NCBI RefSeq assembly: GCF_004362825.1
Contig: NZ_SNXZ01000002.1
Span: 1,483,365 to 1,547,364 of the forward strand
DNA: 64,000 bases
Reading direction: 5' to 3'
Origin: Labedaea rhizosphaerae
GTDB taxonomy: Bacteria; Actinomycetota; Actinomycetes; Mycobacteriales; Pseudonocardiaceae
Positions 8,830 through 16,043 of this stretch are shown one piece after another (within the stretch, counting starts at the first letter, position 1; each line of letters opens with the position of its first letter). The position numbers were made by a program, and so were the translations under genes. The notes beneath the pieces are model-generated. The model worked only from the letters and a program-made list of their open reading frames with translations. It was not told the DNA's origin and did no database searches.

Positions 8830-11097
8830 TCAGCTGGTCGACACGTCGTCGATCACGAAGCTCGTCTGCAGCGACGAGTCCTCGGTAGCCGTCCACTTCA
8901 GGGTCACGGACTGGCCCGCGTAAGCCGCGAGGCTGGAGGTCCGCAGGGTGTAGCCCGAGGCGGCGTTGACGTTGGTGAAGGTCGCCAAGGTCGTGCCGTT
9001 GGCGGTCAACGTGATCTTGTCGTACGCCGTCGAGCCGGACTCGCTGGTGTCGATGTGCAGGTAGTAGCTCAGCGTCGAGCTGCACCCGGCCGGGATCGAG
9101 ATGACCTGCTGCAGCGTGTCGGTGTGGGTCGTCCCGTAGCCGTCCAGCCACGCGAAGTACGAGCCGCCGTGCGACGTCTCACCACTGCCGTTGGCATTGC
9201 CGAGCACACCGGAGGTGGCCGTCCAGCCGGTGCTGCCGCTCTCGAACCCACCGTTGGTGATCTTGTTGCCGCAGGTGCCGCCACCACCGCTGACGGTGAA
9301 GGTGAACGACGTCGAGCCGCTCTTCACCGGGCTGGAGCTGTCGGTCACGTTCACGGTCACGTTGTACGTGCCGCCGCTGGTCGGGGTGCCCGACACCTGG
9401 CCGCTCGTCGCGTTGATCGTGACACCGGCCGGCAGGCCGGTCGCCGAGAAGTGGTACGGCGAGGTGCCGCCGCTGGCCGTGATGGTGAACGGCGTGATCG
9501 CGGTGCCCACGGTGCCGGTCTTGTTGCCCGGGTTGCCGACGGTCAGCGTGCCGGTCGAGCCACAGGTCGGGTCGGCGGTCTGGGCCGGAACGCTCACGGC
9601 GTTCCACGCGGCCTTGGTGGCGTTGAAGAGACCACAGGTGGAGTCGAGGTTCTTCGCCGCGGTCAGCGTCCAGGTGCGGTACTTCAGGTACGAGCTGCTG
9701 CTCGTCTTCATCAGCATCGCGTTGTACATGATCTTGATGGCGTTCTGGATGCCGACACCGGTCACGGTGCTGCTGTTGCAGGTCGTGCTGGTGGGCTGGC
9801 CGTTGGTCGGGTTGGTGCCCTCAGCCAGCAGGTAGAACCAGTGGTTGCCGGGACCGGCCGCCGCGTGCACTTCCTCGTTCGGGATGGAGCTGGAGTAGCA
9901 GTTGTCGTCACCCAGCGCCGACGGGTTGTACATGTTGCGGATCGGGCCGCTGCCGACCAGGTTGACCTGCTCGCCGACCAGGAAGTCGGGGTGGTCGACC
10001 GAGTTGTTGGCGTACCACTCGGTGGCGGCACCCCACGTGTCGGCGACGAACTCCTGGGTGTTGCCACCGGAGATACCACCGGGGGTGGTGTCGTCGATGC
10101 CGTGACCCTGCTCGTGGCCCACGACGTCCATCGAGCCGATCCAGCCGCCGCCCTGGTTGTGGCCGATCTGCACCTGGCTGCCGTCGTAGTAGGCGTTGAG
10201 GTCCTGCAGGCCGACGCGGATCGGCCACGCGCCACCGCTGCCGTTGGGCGCGTTGCGACCGACCCAGGCGGACAGCATCTTGGTCTCCGTCTGCGACGCG
10301 TACAGCGCGTCGGCGCAGCCCGTTTCCTTGTTGGAAGCGGTGCCGTTGCCCCACACGTTGTCCGGTCCGGAGAACGTCGTGTTGTTGGCCGCGTCCTGGC
10401 AGCTGAGGTTGGTCTCGACCGGGTCCTTCATCGAGTAGGTGGACCCGGAGTGCGTGGTGTCGAGCTGGACCGTGCCGGCCCAGGCGGTGTTGCCCGTGCC
10501 GAGCTCATGCATGACGCGCTCGCGGGACTCGAGCACCTTGCCGGTTGTCGCGTCGACGGTCACGGCGAGCTTGCTGTAGCCCTCGGTGCCGGTGCCGGTG
10601 ACGACCGTCTGGTAGGCCAGCTTGGCGGTTCCGTGTGCGTAGACGACGAGTTGGGGGGCCGTCGCCGACGTCACGGACTTCAGCTGCTTGCGGGCCGTCG
10701 CCTCGGCCTGCGCGGCCGAGAGCTTCGGGGTGAGCGACGCCAGGTTGATGGTCTTGTCCTGGGCGACCGAGGTGTCCATGACCTGGCCCGCGGAGTTGCT
10801 GACGACGACGAAGTCGCCGCCCACCACGGGGAGGTTCTTGTAGGTGCGGTCGAACGGCACGTACTGCAGGCCGCCGGAGGTGACGACGGAGTGCTGCACG
10901 AACTTGTCGCTCGCACTGGCGTGCAGAGCTGCGGGCTTCGCGGCAACGAAGGAAGTCGCCGCGGTAGCGGCAAGCGACTGCGCACTCGGTGCCGCGTTCG
11001 GCGCCGGTTGCGCTTCGGCCGTGGACGCCGCGACGGCCGCGACACCCGCGACCAGCACGCCGGCCGAGGCCATGACGACAACGCGTCTCAATGACAT
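8830..11097 (-). CDS. Secreted M4 (thermolysin-type) metalloprotease with C-terminal accessory domains
   Basis: 755 residues. Signal peptide about 1-29 (MSLRRVVVMASAGVLVAGVA to A-E-A), then an FTP/PepSY-type propeptide (about 30-190, with QYVPFDRTYKNLPVVGGDFVV), then the catalytic domain. The zinc motif HEQGH is near residue 328 and the third ligand is the Glu of NTQEFVADTWG about 20 residues later. After the M4 C-terminal helical part (ends about 505) come an Ig/cadherin-like module (TLPAGVTI-type 'putative Ig') and a 150-residue jelly-roll-like domain beginning CGNKITNGGFESG, probably for substrate or surface binding. The start is supported by GAGGAG upstream. It is monocistronic and secreted as an autoprocessed zymogen (family knowledge). 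Confidence 0.94.
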   Translation of the reverse strand: MSLRRVVVMASAGVLVAGVAAVAASTAEAQPAPNAAPSAQSLAATAATSFVAAKPAALHASASDKFVQHSVVTSGGLQYVPFDRTYKNLPVVGGDFVVVSNSAGQVMDTSVAQDKTINLASLTPKLSAAQAEATARKQLKSVTSATAPQLVVYAHGTAKLAYQTVVTGTGTEGYSKLAVTVDATTGKVLESRERVMHELGTGNTAWAGTVQLDTTHSGSTYSMKDPVETNLSCQDAANNTTFSGPDNVWGNGTASNKETGCADALYASQTETKMLSAWVGRNAPNGSGGAWPIRVGLQDLNAYYDGSQVQIGHNQGGGWIGSMDVVGHEQGHGIDDTTPGGISGGNTQEFVADTWGAATEWYANNSVDHPDFLVGEQVNLVGSGPIRNMYNPSALGDDNCYSSSIPNEEVHAAAGPGNHWFYLLAEGTNPTNGQPTSTTCNSSTVTGVGIQNAIKIMYNAMLMKTSSSSYLKYRTWTLTAAKNLDSTCGLFNATKAAWNAVSVPAQTADPTCGSTGTLTVGNPGNKTGTVGTAITPFTITASGGTSPYHFSATGLPAGVTINATSGQVSGTPTSGGTYNVTVNVTDSSSPVKSGSTSFTFTVSGGGGTCGNKITNGGFESGSTGWTATSGVLGNANGSGETSHGGSYFAWLDGYGTTHTDTLQQVISIPAGCSSTLSYYLHIDTSESGSTAYDKITLTANGTTLATFTNVNAASGYTLRTSSLAAYAGQSVTLKWTATEDSSLQTSFVIDDVSTS

Positions 11098-11409
11098 GAA
11101 GGGAACTCCTCTGTGCAGGGCGCAACGCCCCCGAGCCCTCGACCGGGGGTCTTTTGCGTGAAGAGGTGATCTGGTTCGCGCGAACCGTCGTCAAGAATCA
11201 AGTGCCGCCCAGCCCCGCACAAGGGCCGTTGTCCATCAACGTATAAACAGATAGTCATGTGACCGCTTTTCCCAAGCTCGCTGCGTCGCCACTACGGCAA
11301 CTGGGAACCCCAAGGGGCGCAACGGATCGGCCGTCCGGGTCGATGGGCGGTCACAGAGAAGAATGTGCTGTGGCTAAGTAACGAGTCGCAAGTGGACCGG
11401 TCAAACGAC
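11098..11409 (-). promoter_or_regulatory. Upstream region of the M4 protease gene
   Basis: 312 bp without a gene, holding the ribosome site (GAGGAG) and presumably the promoter of the protease. On the minus strand a CCCCCG...CGGGGG hairpin (around 11126-11147) lies in the probable 5' leader. I looked for a ydaO-type cyclic-di-AMP riboswitch, which sometimes precedes secreted wall or protease genes in actinobacteria, and could not support one. The upstream end also holds the 3' end region of the DUF1992 gene transcript. Confidence 0.4.
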
Positions 11410-11814
11410 TTACGAGCGGCCGTCTCGCCACTGCGCGACGACCGCGTCGGCGTCGACCGGCGCCACCGGAACCCGTGGTCCGCCGCCCGCGCGCAGGTGC
11501 GCGACGATGCGGTGGTTCAACTCGCGGACGACGTCACGCACCTGCTCCTCGGTCCTGAGCGGGCGCACGGTTTCGGGCAACCGGTGCACCTCTCGGCGCA
11601 ACCGCAGCGGCTCGGGCAGCATCATGTCGACGGGGACGTTCTCGCGTTCGAGGTAGCCGCGCAGCCACCAGTCCTCGTCGTAGCGCTTGCCGTAGCCCGG
11701 CAGCGGCTTCCCCTTGCCGGGCAGGTCCTCGAAGGCACCGCGTTCCTCGGCCTCGCGGATCTGCTTGTCGACCCACGACTCGTAGGGCATGCCGGCCGGC
11801 TTGCGCTCAGTCAC
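11410..11814 (-). CDS. DUF1992 (DnaJ-homolog-subfamily-C-member-28-type) protein
   Basis: 134 residues from a GTG start at 11814. This start is chosen over an in-frame ATG 21 codons upstream because GTGACTGA overlaps the stop of the PLP-enzyme gene by 8 bases and because homologous proteins begin near the MPYESWVDKQIREAEERGAF motif. DUF1992 hallmarks seen: WVDKQIREAEERGAFEDLPG, GKGKPLP, and the ELNHRIVAHLR helix. The family is small, soluble and of uncertain function; in eukaryotes it is fused to a J-domain. Here it is the last gene of the PLP-enzyme operon. Confidence 0.88.
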   Translation of the reverse strand: MTERKPAGMPYESWVDKQIREAEERGAFEDLPGKGKPLPGYGKRYDEDWWLRGYLERENVPVDMMLPEPLRLRREVHRLPETVRPLRTEEQVRDVVRELNHRIVAHLRAGGGPRVPVAPVDADAVVAQWRDGRS

Positions 11815-13159
11815 CTGCCCGATTGTAGCTGGCGCAACGGAGGATGGCCGCCGCGCTTTCGTCCACATCGGACTCATCGGTGGCCCAGCCCGACACGCTG
11901 ATCCGCATCGCGGTTTCCCCGTGCCACGTCGTCGGCCCGCACCAGCACGTGCCGTCGCGCTGCACCGCGGCGATGAGCGCGGCGTCCGCGCGCACCATGA
12001 CCTGGTTCAGCACGACATCGTTGAGCACGGTCAGCCCGCCCGCGGCCAGCCGATCGGCCATCCGACGGGCCAGCTCGCACGACCGGTGCACCAACCGGGC
12101 GACGCCCGCGCGGCCCAGGCTGCGCAACACCGCCCACACCTCGAGCTGCCGCGCCCGCTGGGAGGACTGCGGGGTGTGGTGCATGGCCTCGTACGCGTTG
12201 TCGGGCGGCAGGTACCCCGCGACGGACGCGAAGGATCGTCGCAGCGCCACCGGGTCGCGCACGAACGCGATGCCGCTGTCGTAGCTGACGTTGAGCCATT
12301 TGTGTGCATCCGTGGCCCACGAGTCCGCGGTGCCCAGGCCGCCGGTCAGCGGCCACAACGCCGGGTCGGCCGCGGCCCATAGGCCGAACGCGCCGTCGAC
12401 GTGCACCCAGGCGTCGCGTTCGCGGGCCCAGTCGACGATCGTCGGGAACGGGTCGAACGCGCCCGTGTTCACCTCACCGGCCTGCGCGCACACGATCAGC
12501 GGTCCACGCAGGTCCGGGAGCCGGTCGGCGAGCATCCGGCCCTGGTCGTCGGCGGGGACGGTGATGACGCGCTGGCGGCCCAGCCCGATCAGGCCGAGCG
12601 CCTTGCCCAGCGTCGAGTGCGCCTGCTCCCCCACCACGACCGTCAGCGGCGGCGCGCCGAAGAGCCCGTCGGCCTGCACGTCCCAGCCCGCCTTGGCCAG
12701 CTGGTCGTCGCGCGCGGCGGTCAGGGCGGTGGCGTTGGCCATGGTGGCGCCGCTGACGAACGCGATCTCGGTGGTGGTAGGCAGTCCCAGCAACTCCACC
12801 AGCCAGCTCCGCGTGACCCGGTGCAGCTTGGCGGCGACCGGACTCATGACGGGCAGAGCGGAGTTCTGGTCCCACGCTAGCCCCAGCACGCCCGCGGCGA
12901 GCGCGGCCGGCAGGGTGCCGCCGGTGACGAACCCGAAGTACCGGCTCCCCGCCGAGGCCACCGTGGCCGCCGACCCGGCATCGTCGAGCAACGCGATCGT
13001 CTCGGCGGCGTCGGTGGTTTGTTCGGGCAGGGCCTCGTCGAACCGCTTCAGGTTGTCCTGCGCCTCGGCGTCGGGCGCCACCCGCCGCTTGTCGACCGTG
13101 CTGAGGTAGCGCCGGGCGCGAGCGGCGGCGTCGGCGAACAGGTGGTCGCGATCGGTCAT
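11807..13159 (-). CDS. PLP-dependent group II decarboxylase family protein
   Basis: 450 residues of the aspartate-aminotransferase fold. The PLP lysine lies in TDAHKWLN (about residue 287); upstream are FVSGATMANATAL for phosphate binding, VHVDGAFGLWAA with the Asp that contacts the pyridine nitrogen, and the family Gly-rich YFGFVTGG strand. These are group II amino acid decarboxylase (aromatic L-amino acid/glutamate decarboxylase-like) features; many bacterial members act on aromatic amino acids but the substrate is not readable here. It starts inside the stop of the upstream small gene (ATGA) and overlaps the DUF1992 gene, forming a three-gene operon. Confidence 0.88.
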   Translation of the reverse strand: MTDRDHLFADAAARARRYLSTVDKRRVAPDAEAQDNLKRFDEALPEQTTDAAETIALLDDAGSAATVASAGSRYFGFVTGGTLPAALAAGVLGLAWDQNSALPVMSPVAAKLHRVTRSWLVELLGLPTTTEIAFVSGATMANATALTAARDDQLAKAGWDVQADGLFGAPPLTVVVGEQAHSTLGKALGLIGLGRQRVITVPADDQGRMLADRLPDLRGPLIVCAQAGEVNTGAFDPFPTIVDWARERDAWVHVDGAFGLWAAADPALWPLTGGLGTADSWATDAHKWLNVSYDSGIAFVRDPVALRRSFASVAGYLPPDNAYEAMHHTPQSSQRARQLEVWAVLRSLGRAGVARLVHRSCELARRMADRLAAGGLTVLNDVVLNQVMVRADAALIAAVQRDGTCWCGPTTWHGETAMRISVSGWATDESDVDESAAAILRCASYNRAGD

Positions 13160-13290
13160 ACGCTCAGTGTGCTCTCCAGGTGGACCACGCGGCGGCGCCG
13201 GCGATCGCGGCTGCGCTGGCGAACCAGGTTGGCGGTGACCCGGGTGAGGACCAGGATCAGCAGGAAGCTGCGCATCGGACGGTGTGACAT
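13156..13290 (-). CDS. Small basic membrane-associated protein, 44 aa
   Basis: The start ATG at 13290 has a strong ribosome site (GAGGGGAGGG, rc of the upstream bases) and the stop overlaps the decarboxylase start as ATGA, which argues that this short frame is translated. The peptide begins MSHRPMRSFLLILVLTRV, a short hydrophobic helix, followed by a very basic segment RQRSRDRRRRR. It may tether to the membrane or act as a leader for the operon. The family is unknown. The frame is open 21 codons further upstream. Confidence 0.55.
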   Translation of the reverse strand: MSHRPMRSFLLILVLTRVTANLVRQRSRDRRRRRVVHLESTLSV

Positions 13291-13534
13291 CGCCACCCTC
13301 CCCTCGTTTCGGCGGTTGACCACGAGGGTGCCGGGTGCGGGGCGCCCTGCCATCCGCCTGGGGTCGTGCTTTGCGGGTACGTCTGGGTACGTAGGAGGGA
13401 TCGCATCTCGGGGCCGGGTGGATACGGGGTTTTAGGTTTTTTGGTCTGCGGGCGCTAGGTGTCCCAGTGCGGGTCGGGACGGCGGGCGTCCCAGCCGTCC
13501 GTCATTGATGGTTGTTGTTGGCGGCCTTGTGGGG

Positions 13535-13656
13535 TGGGTTCGGTTTGACACGGGGACCCCACGGCGGCCAGCAAGCGCGAAACAAGGGGCAGACGGAGCT
13601 GCCCTTGCTTGCCGGACCAGCGTACGGCCGCCGTGCCCCGTGTAAAACCGAACCCA
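13535..13656. repeat. Long imperfect inverted repeat with nested hairpins (122 bp)
   Basis: The outer arms 13535-13569 and 13626-13656 pair over 31 positions with one mismatch and one 4-base bulge (TGGGTTCGGTTT ... CACGGCGGCC). The enclosed 56 bases hold a second stem (AAGGGGCAG with CTGCCCTT, and GCAAG with CTTGC around 13571-13612). It lies 60 bp downstream of the HNH gene stop on the minus strand. The whole 13291-13718 gap has no convincing gene. It could be a terminator or a dispersed folded repeat. Confidence 0.8.
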
Positions 13657-13718
13657 GCACGCCGCGTTGACTTGGCCTCGCTGGCGGCCAGCCGCGGGCG
13701 GCGACCGCCGCCTGAGGG

Positions 13719-14840
13719 TCAGGCGGCGGTTTGCGCCCAGGGTGGTTTGGTGAAGACGGGCAGGCCGTTGTCCATGCGGACTTGCCACCCGGCATGGTGA
13801 ATCAGGCGATGGTGGAATTGGCACACCAACACCATGTTGTCCAGCCTCGTCGGACCGCCATCAGCCCAATGTTGAATATGATGGGCGTGACATTGGTTCG
13901 GTGTTCGCTCACACCCCGGGACCGCGCAACCTTGATCCCGGATCGCTAGCGCTCTACGCAATCGCTTGTCGGCCAGGCGTTTCGATTCGCCGATATCGAT
14001 CGGCTGCGAGTTCGTGCCGAGCACGACCGGGATGATTTCGGCGTCGCAAGCGAAACGGCGGGCCTGCTCCGGAGTCATCCACCGAGCGTCGTCGAGAGTG
14101 GCCTTGCCGATCGCCGTCTGCAAGGTCTCCAGGGAGACCGTGACCGCGATATGCGGACGCTCGCCACCCTCCACCGGAGCCTTGCCGGAATCGGCGGCGA
14201 AACGGATCACCTCCGCCAGCGCATCACCCTGGCGCTCGACCAGGGTGCGGTCATCACCCGGCTGCGGCGCAGTCAGCGACGACAACAGAGGGCGCAGGAC
14301 CGCAGCCGTCTCGGCACCCAGCTTGAACCGGCCCTCCAGCGAGCCATCCTCGCGCTCCTGCAGGTCCAGGATGTTCTGCGCTTCGACCACGGTCGGATCG
14401 TCGGGTTCTTCACCGTCGGGGTTCAGAACATCCACCATGCGCTTACCCAGCCGGGCAAGCTGAGCGGGATTGAACTCCCGCGCCAACTCGGCCAGATCAG
14501 CCTCGACCTGATCGGCGTGCTCAGCGGGCACCGCCGCAACCGTCTTCGCAATCCGAGTGACGTGCTCCGCAGAGATCGCACCCTCGGCCATCGCCGCCCG
14601 GGCGGCGGGCAGCTTCGCTGGAATCGTCTGTCCGGTGATCCCCACCTTCGGGCACAGCAACGAAACCTGAGTCTCCAACAGCTTGGCTTCGCGTCGACCC
14701 ACCCGTAGCGCGTCCATCAGGAACTGCCACAAATGCAGATACCCGGACTCACGCCAATCCACCCGAGAAATCGAATCCAGGATCGCCAAATCAAGCCGCC
14801 GACGTTCGGCGACAAGCGACTGAAGATCCCCCAGATCCAT
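13719..14840 (-). CDS. DUF222 / HNH endonuclease (13E12-repeat-like protein)
   Basis: 373 residues from ATG 14840 (MDLGDLQSLVAERRRLD); an in-frame ATG at 14861 is a possible alternative and no strong ribosome site decides. The N-terminal DUF222 helical domain covers about 10-270. The C-terminal HNH nuclease has CAVPGCERTPNQCHAHHIQHW, the central Asn of RLDNMVLVC, and HHRLIHHAGW, so the zinc cysteines and metal-binding histidines are present. This family is the REP13E12 type, abundant and repetitive in actinobacteria and suspected to be mobile. The 5' region (14820-14900) is clearly poorer in GC than the window. It is flanked by large folded repeats on both sides. Confidence 0.92.
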   Translation of the reverse strand: MDLGDLQSLVAERRRLDLAILDSISRVDWRESGYLHLWQFLMDALRVGRREAKLLETQVSLLCPKVGITGQTIPAKLPAARAAMAEGAISAEHVTRIAKTVAAVPAEHADQVEADLAELAREFNPAQLARLGKRMVDVLNPDGEEPDDPTVVEAQNILDLQEREDGSLEGRFKLGAETAAVLRPLLSSLTAPQPGDDRTLVERQGDALAEVIRFAADSGKAPVEGGERPHIAVTVSLETLQTAIGKATLDDARWMTPEQARRFACDAEIIPVVLGTNSQPIDIGESKRLADKRLRRALAIRDQGCAVPGCERTPNQCHAHHIQHWADGGPTRLDNMVLVCQFHHRLIHHAGWQVRMDNGLPVFTKPPWAQTAA

Positions 14841-14973
14841 AACCCAATCATACCACAACATACCGCCAAATGGCGCAGCCGAAAACCCCGCCAACAACGC
14901 AACCGTCGTCCGGCAACGCAACCCAAAGAAAGGGCGAACACCAGACCGCCCCCTCAACCTCGTCCGGGCGCCC

Positions 14974-15064
14974 TTTAGCACGAGGGTTCCAGGGTCAAGG
15001 GTTGCGAAGCAATCGGCGAAGCCGACGCCGAAGGCGCCCTTGACGCTGGAAGCCTCGTGTTAAA
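14974..15064. repeat. Cloverleaf-like inverted repeat with three tandem GAA-loop hairpins
   Basis: Outer arms 14974-15001 and 15037-15064 pair at 25 of 28 positions. The 35 bases between them are exactly three consecutive hairpins, each with a GAA loop: TTGC-GAA-GCAA (15002-15012), TCGGC-GAA-GCCGA (15013-15025) and CGCC-GAA-GGCG (15026-15036). It lies 22 bp beyond the stop of the NurA-like gene and 134 bp upstream of the HNH start, on the minus-strand transcript of the repair operon. A terminator, an RNA stability element or a mobile palindromic repeat are all possible. Confidence 0.85.
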
Positions 15065-15086
15065 CAATCAAGCCAGAGGTTGAGAC

Positions 15087-16043
15087 CTAATCCCGCAAAG
15101 CAGAACGCAAAGACCGATACAAAACATTCACATCCCCCAACCGATGCCGCAACTGCCGCTCCAACCCCCCAATAGGCACCAGGTTCTGCGGCGCCCGAGG
15201 ATCCTTGTGCGCCAAGGAAGACAACGGCGGCAACACCCGAGCAGTCAAATCGGCCAACGCAACCGCCTCAGCCGCAGGCAGATCAGCCGAACACTCCAGC
15301 CGAACAATGGCCGACCAAGGCGACCGAGAAGCCCCAGGCAACCGCAAATACCAGGACCGCCGCTGCCAAGAAGTCCCCATCGTGAAAACGGGGCTCCGCT
15401 CCCCCGACCCCAAGGCACCCACAACGCGCATCTGCGCCTCAGGCAGGTAAGACGTCTGGTGGGTCTTCACATACCCCACAGTCCGAGCCAGGTTGGTCCG
15501 CCCCCGCAACGGCCCATCGCACACCAGCAGGTCATCCAGCGCTGAACTCTGGCGCCGCCAAGCTCCGGCCAGTTCCACCTCGACCTCCGACAACCGCCGC
15601 TGGACACCGAGGGTCAATTCATCCAAGCCGGCCCGCGTGGGCCGGAATCGATAGGTGGCGTGCCGGGTCTTCAAGTCCGTCGCGTTCGGTGCGGCCGTGT
15701 AGAGGCTCCGGTCGAGTTGCATCCCGACGACACTGGCCGCGCCGTCGCAGCAGACCAGGCCGGCGGCGAGCGACGCGACGATCCCGGGCACCGGCTGCGC
15801 TGACTCGCCGTGCACCCAGACCCGTGCGTCGATCCGCCGCACGCCGTCCAAGAACAACACCGCGGACGGAAGCGCCGCCGACCGTTCCGGTGTCACCGGA
15901 CGCCACCGGGCCGCGGGCAGTTCCACGTCGAGGTCGAGCCGGGCCGACGACTCGCGGCCATCCAGGTCGTCGCCCACCGCGATCCCGTAGCTCGGGTCCC
16001 ACGGATCGACCGTGTACGAGGCGGGAGTCAGCAGCGCGGTCAT
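15087..16043 (-). CDS. nurA: NurA-like nuclease
   Basis: 318 residues. The call rests on NurA-type motifs: the strand VLFLDGVRR (Asp66-Gly67, the xDGxR metal site), LLVCDGPLRG (Asp176), a lysine in VGYVKTHQT (193) and the C-terminal AHKDPRAP histidine (279), plus its position in an operon with HerA-like, SbcD and SbcC genes. In archaea NurA is a 5'-3' nuclease that works with HerA to resect DNA ends prepared by Mre11-Rad50. The start overlaps the SbcC stop as ATGA. The first half uses C-ending codons; the last 150 codons use many TTG, GTT, TCT and TAT codons, unlike the other operon genes. If not NurA proper, it is a DUF-level relative. Confidence 0.7.
   Translation of the reverse strand: MTALLTPASYTVDPWDPSYGIAVGDDLDGRESSARLDLDVELPAARWRPVTPERSAALPSAVLFLDGVRRIDARVWVHGESAQPVPGIVASLAAGLVCCDGAASVVGMQLDRSLYTAAPNATDLKTRHATYRFRPTRAGLDELTLGVQRRLSEVEVELAGAWRRQSSALDDLLVCDGPLRGRTNLARTVGYVKTHQTSYLPEAQMRVVGALGSGERSPVFTMGTSWQRRSWYLRLPGASRSPWSAIVRLECSADLPAAEAVALADLTARVLPPLSSLAHKDPRAPQNLVPIGGLERQLRHRLGDVNVLYRSLRSALRD

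Noticed and set aside
8329-11094. Plus-strand open frame of 921 codons
   Set aside because: Mirror of the M4 protease gene on the opposite strand; the upstream part repeats the oxidoreductase in another frame.
11098-11290. Cyclic-di-AMP (ydaO) riboswitch upstream of the M4 protease
   Set aside because: Only a GC hairpin was seen; the conserved ydaO motifs could not be found.
13432-13824. 130-codon minus-strand frame
   Set aside because: Falls over the nested inverted repeat and the HNH 3' end; no family features.
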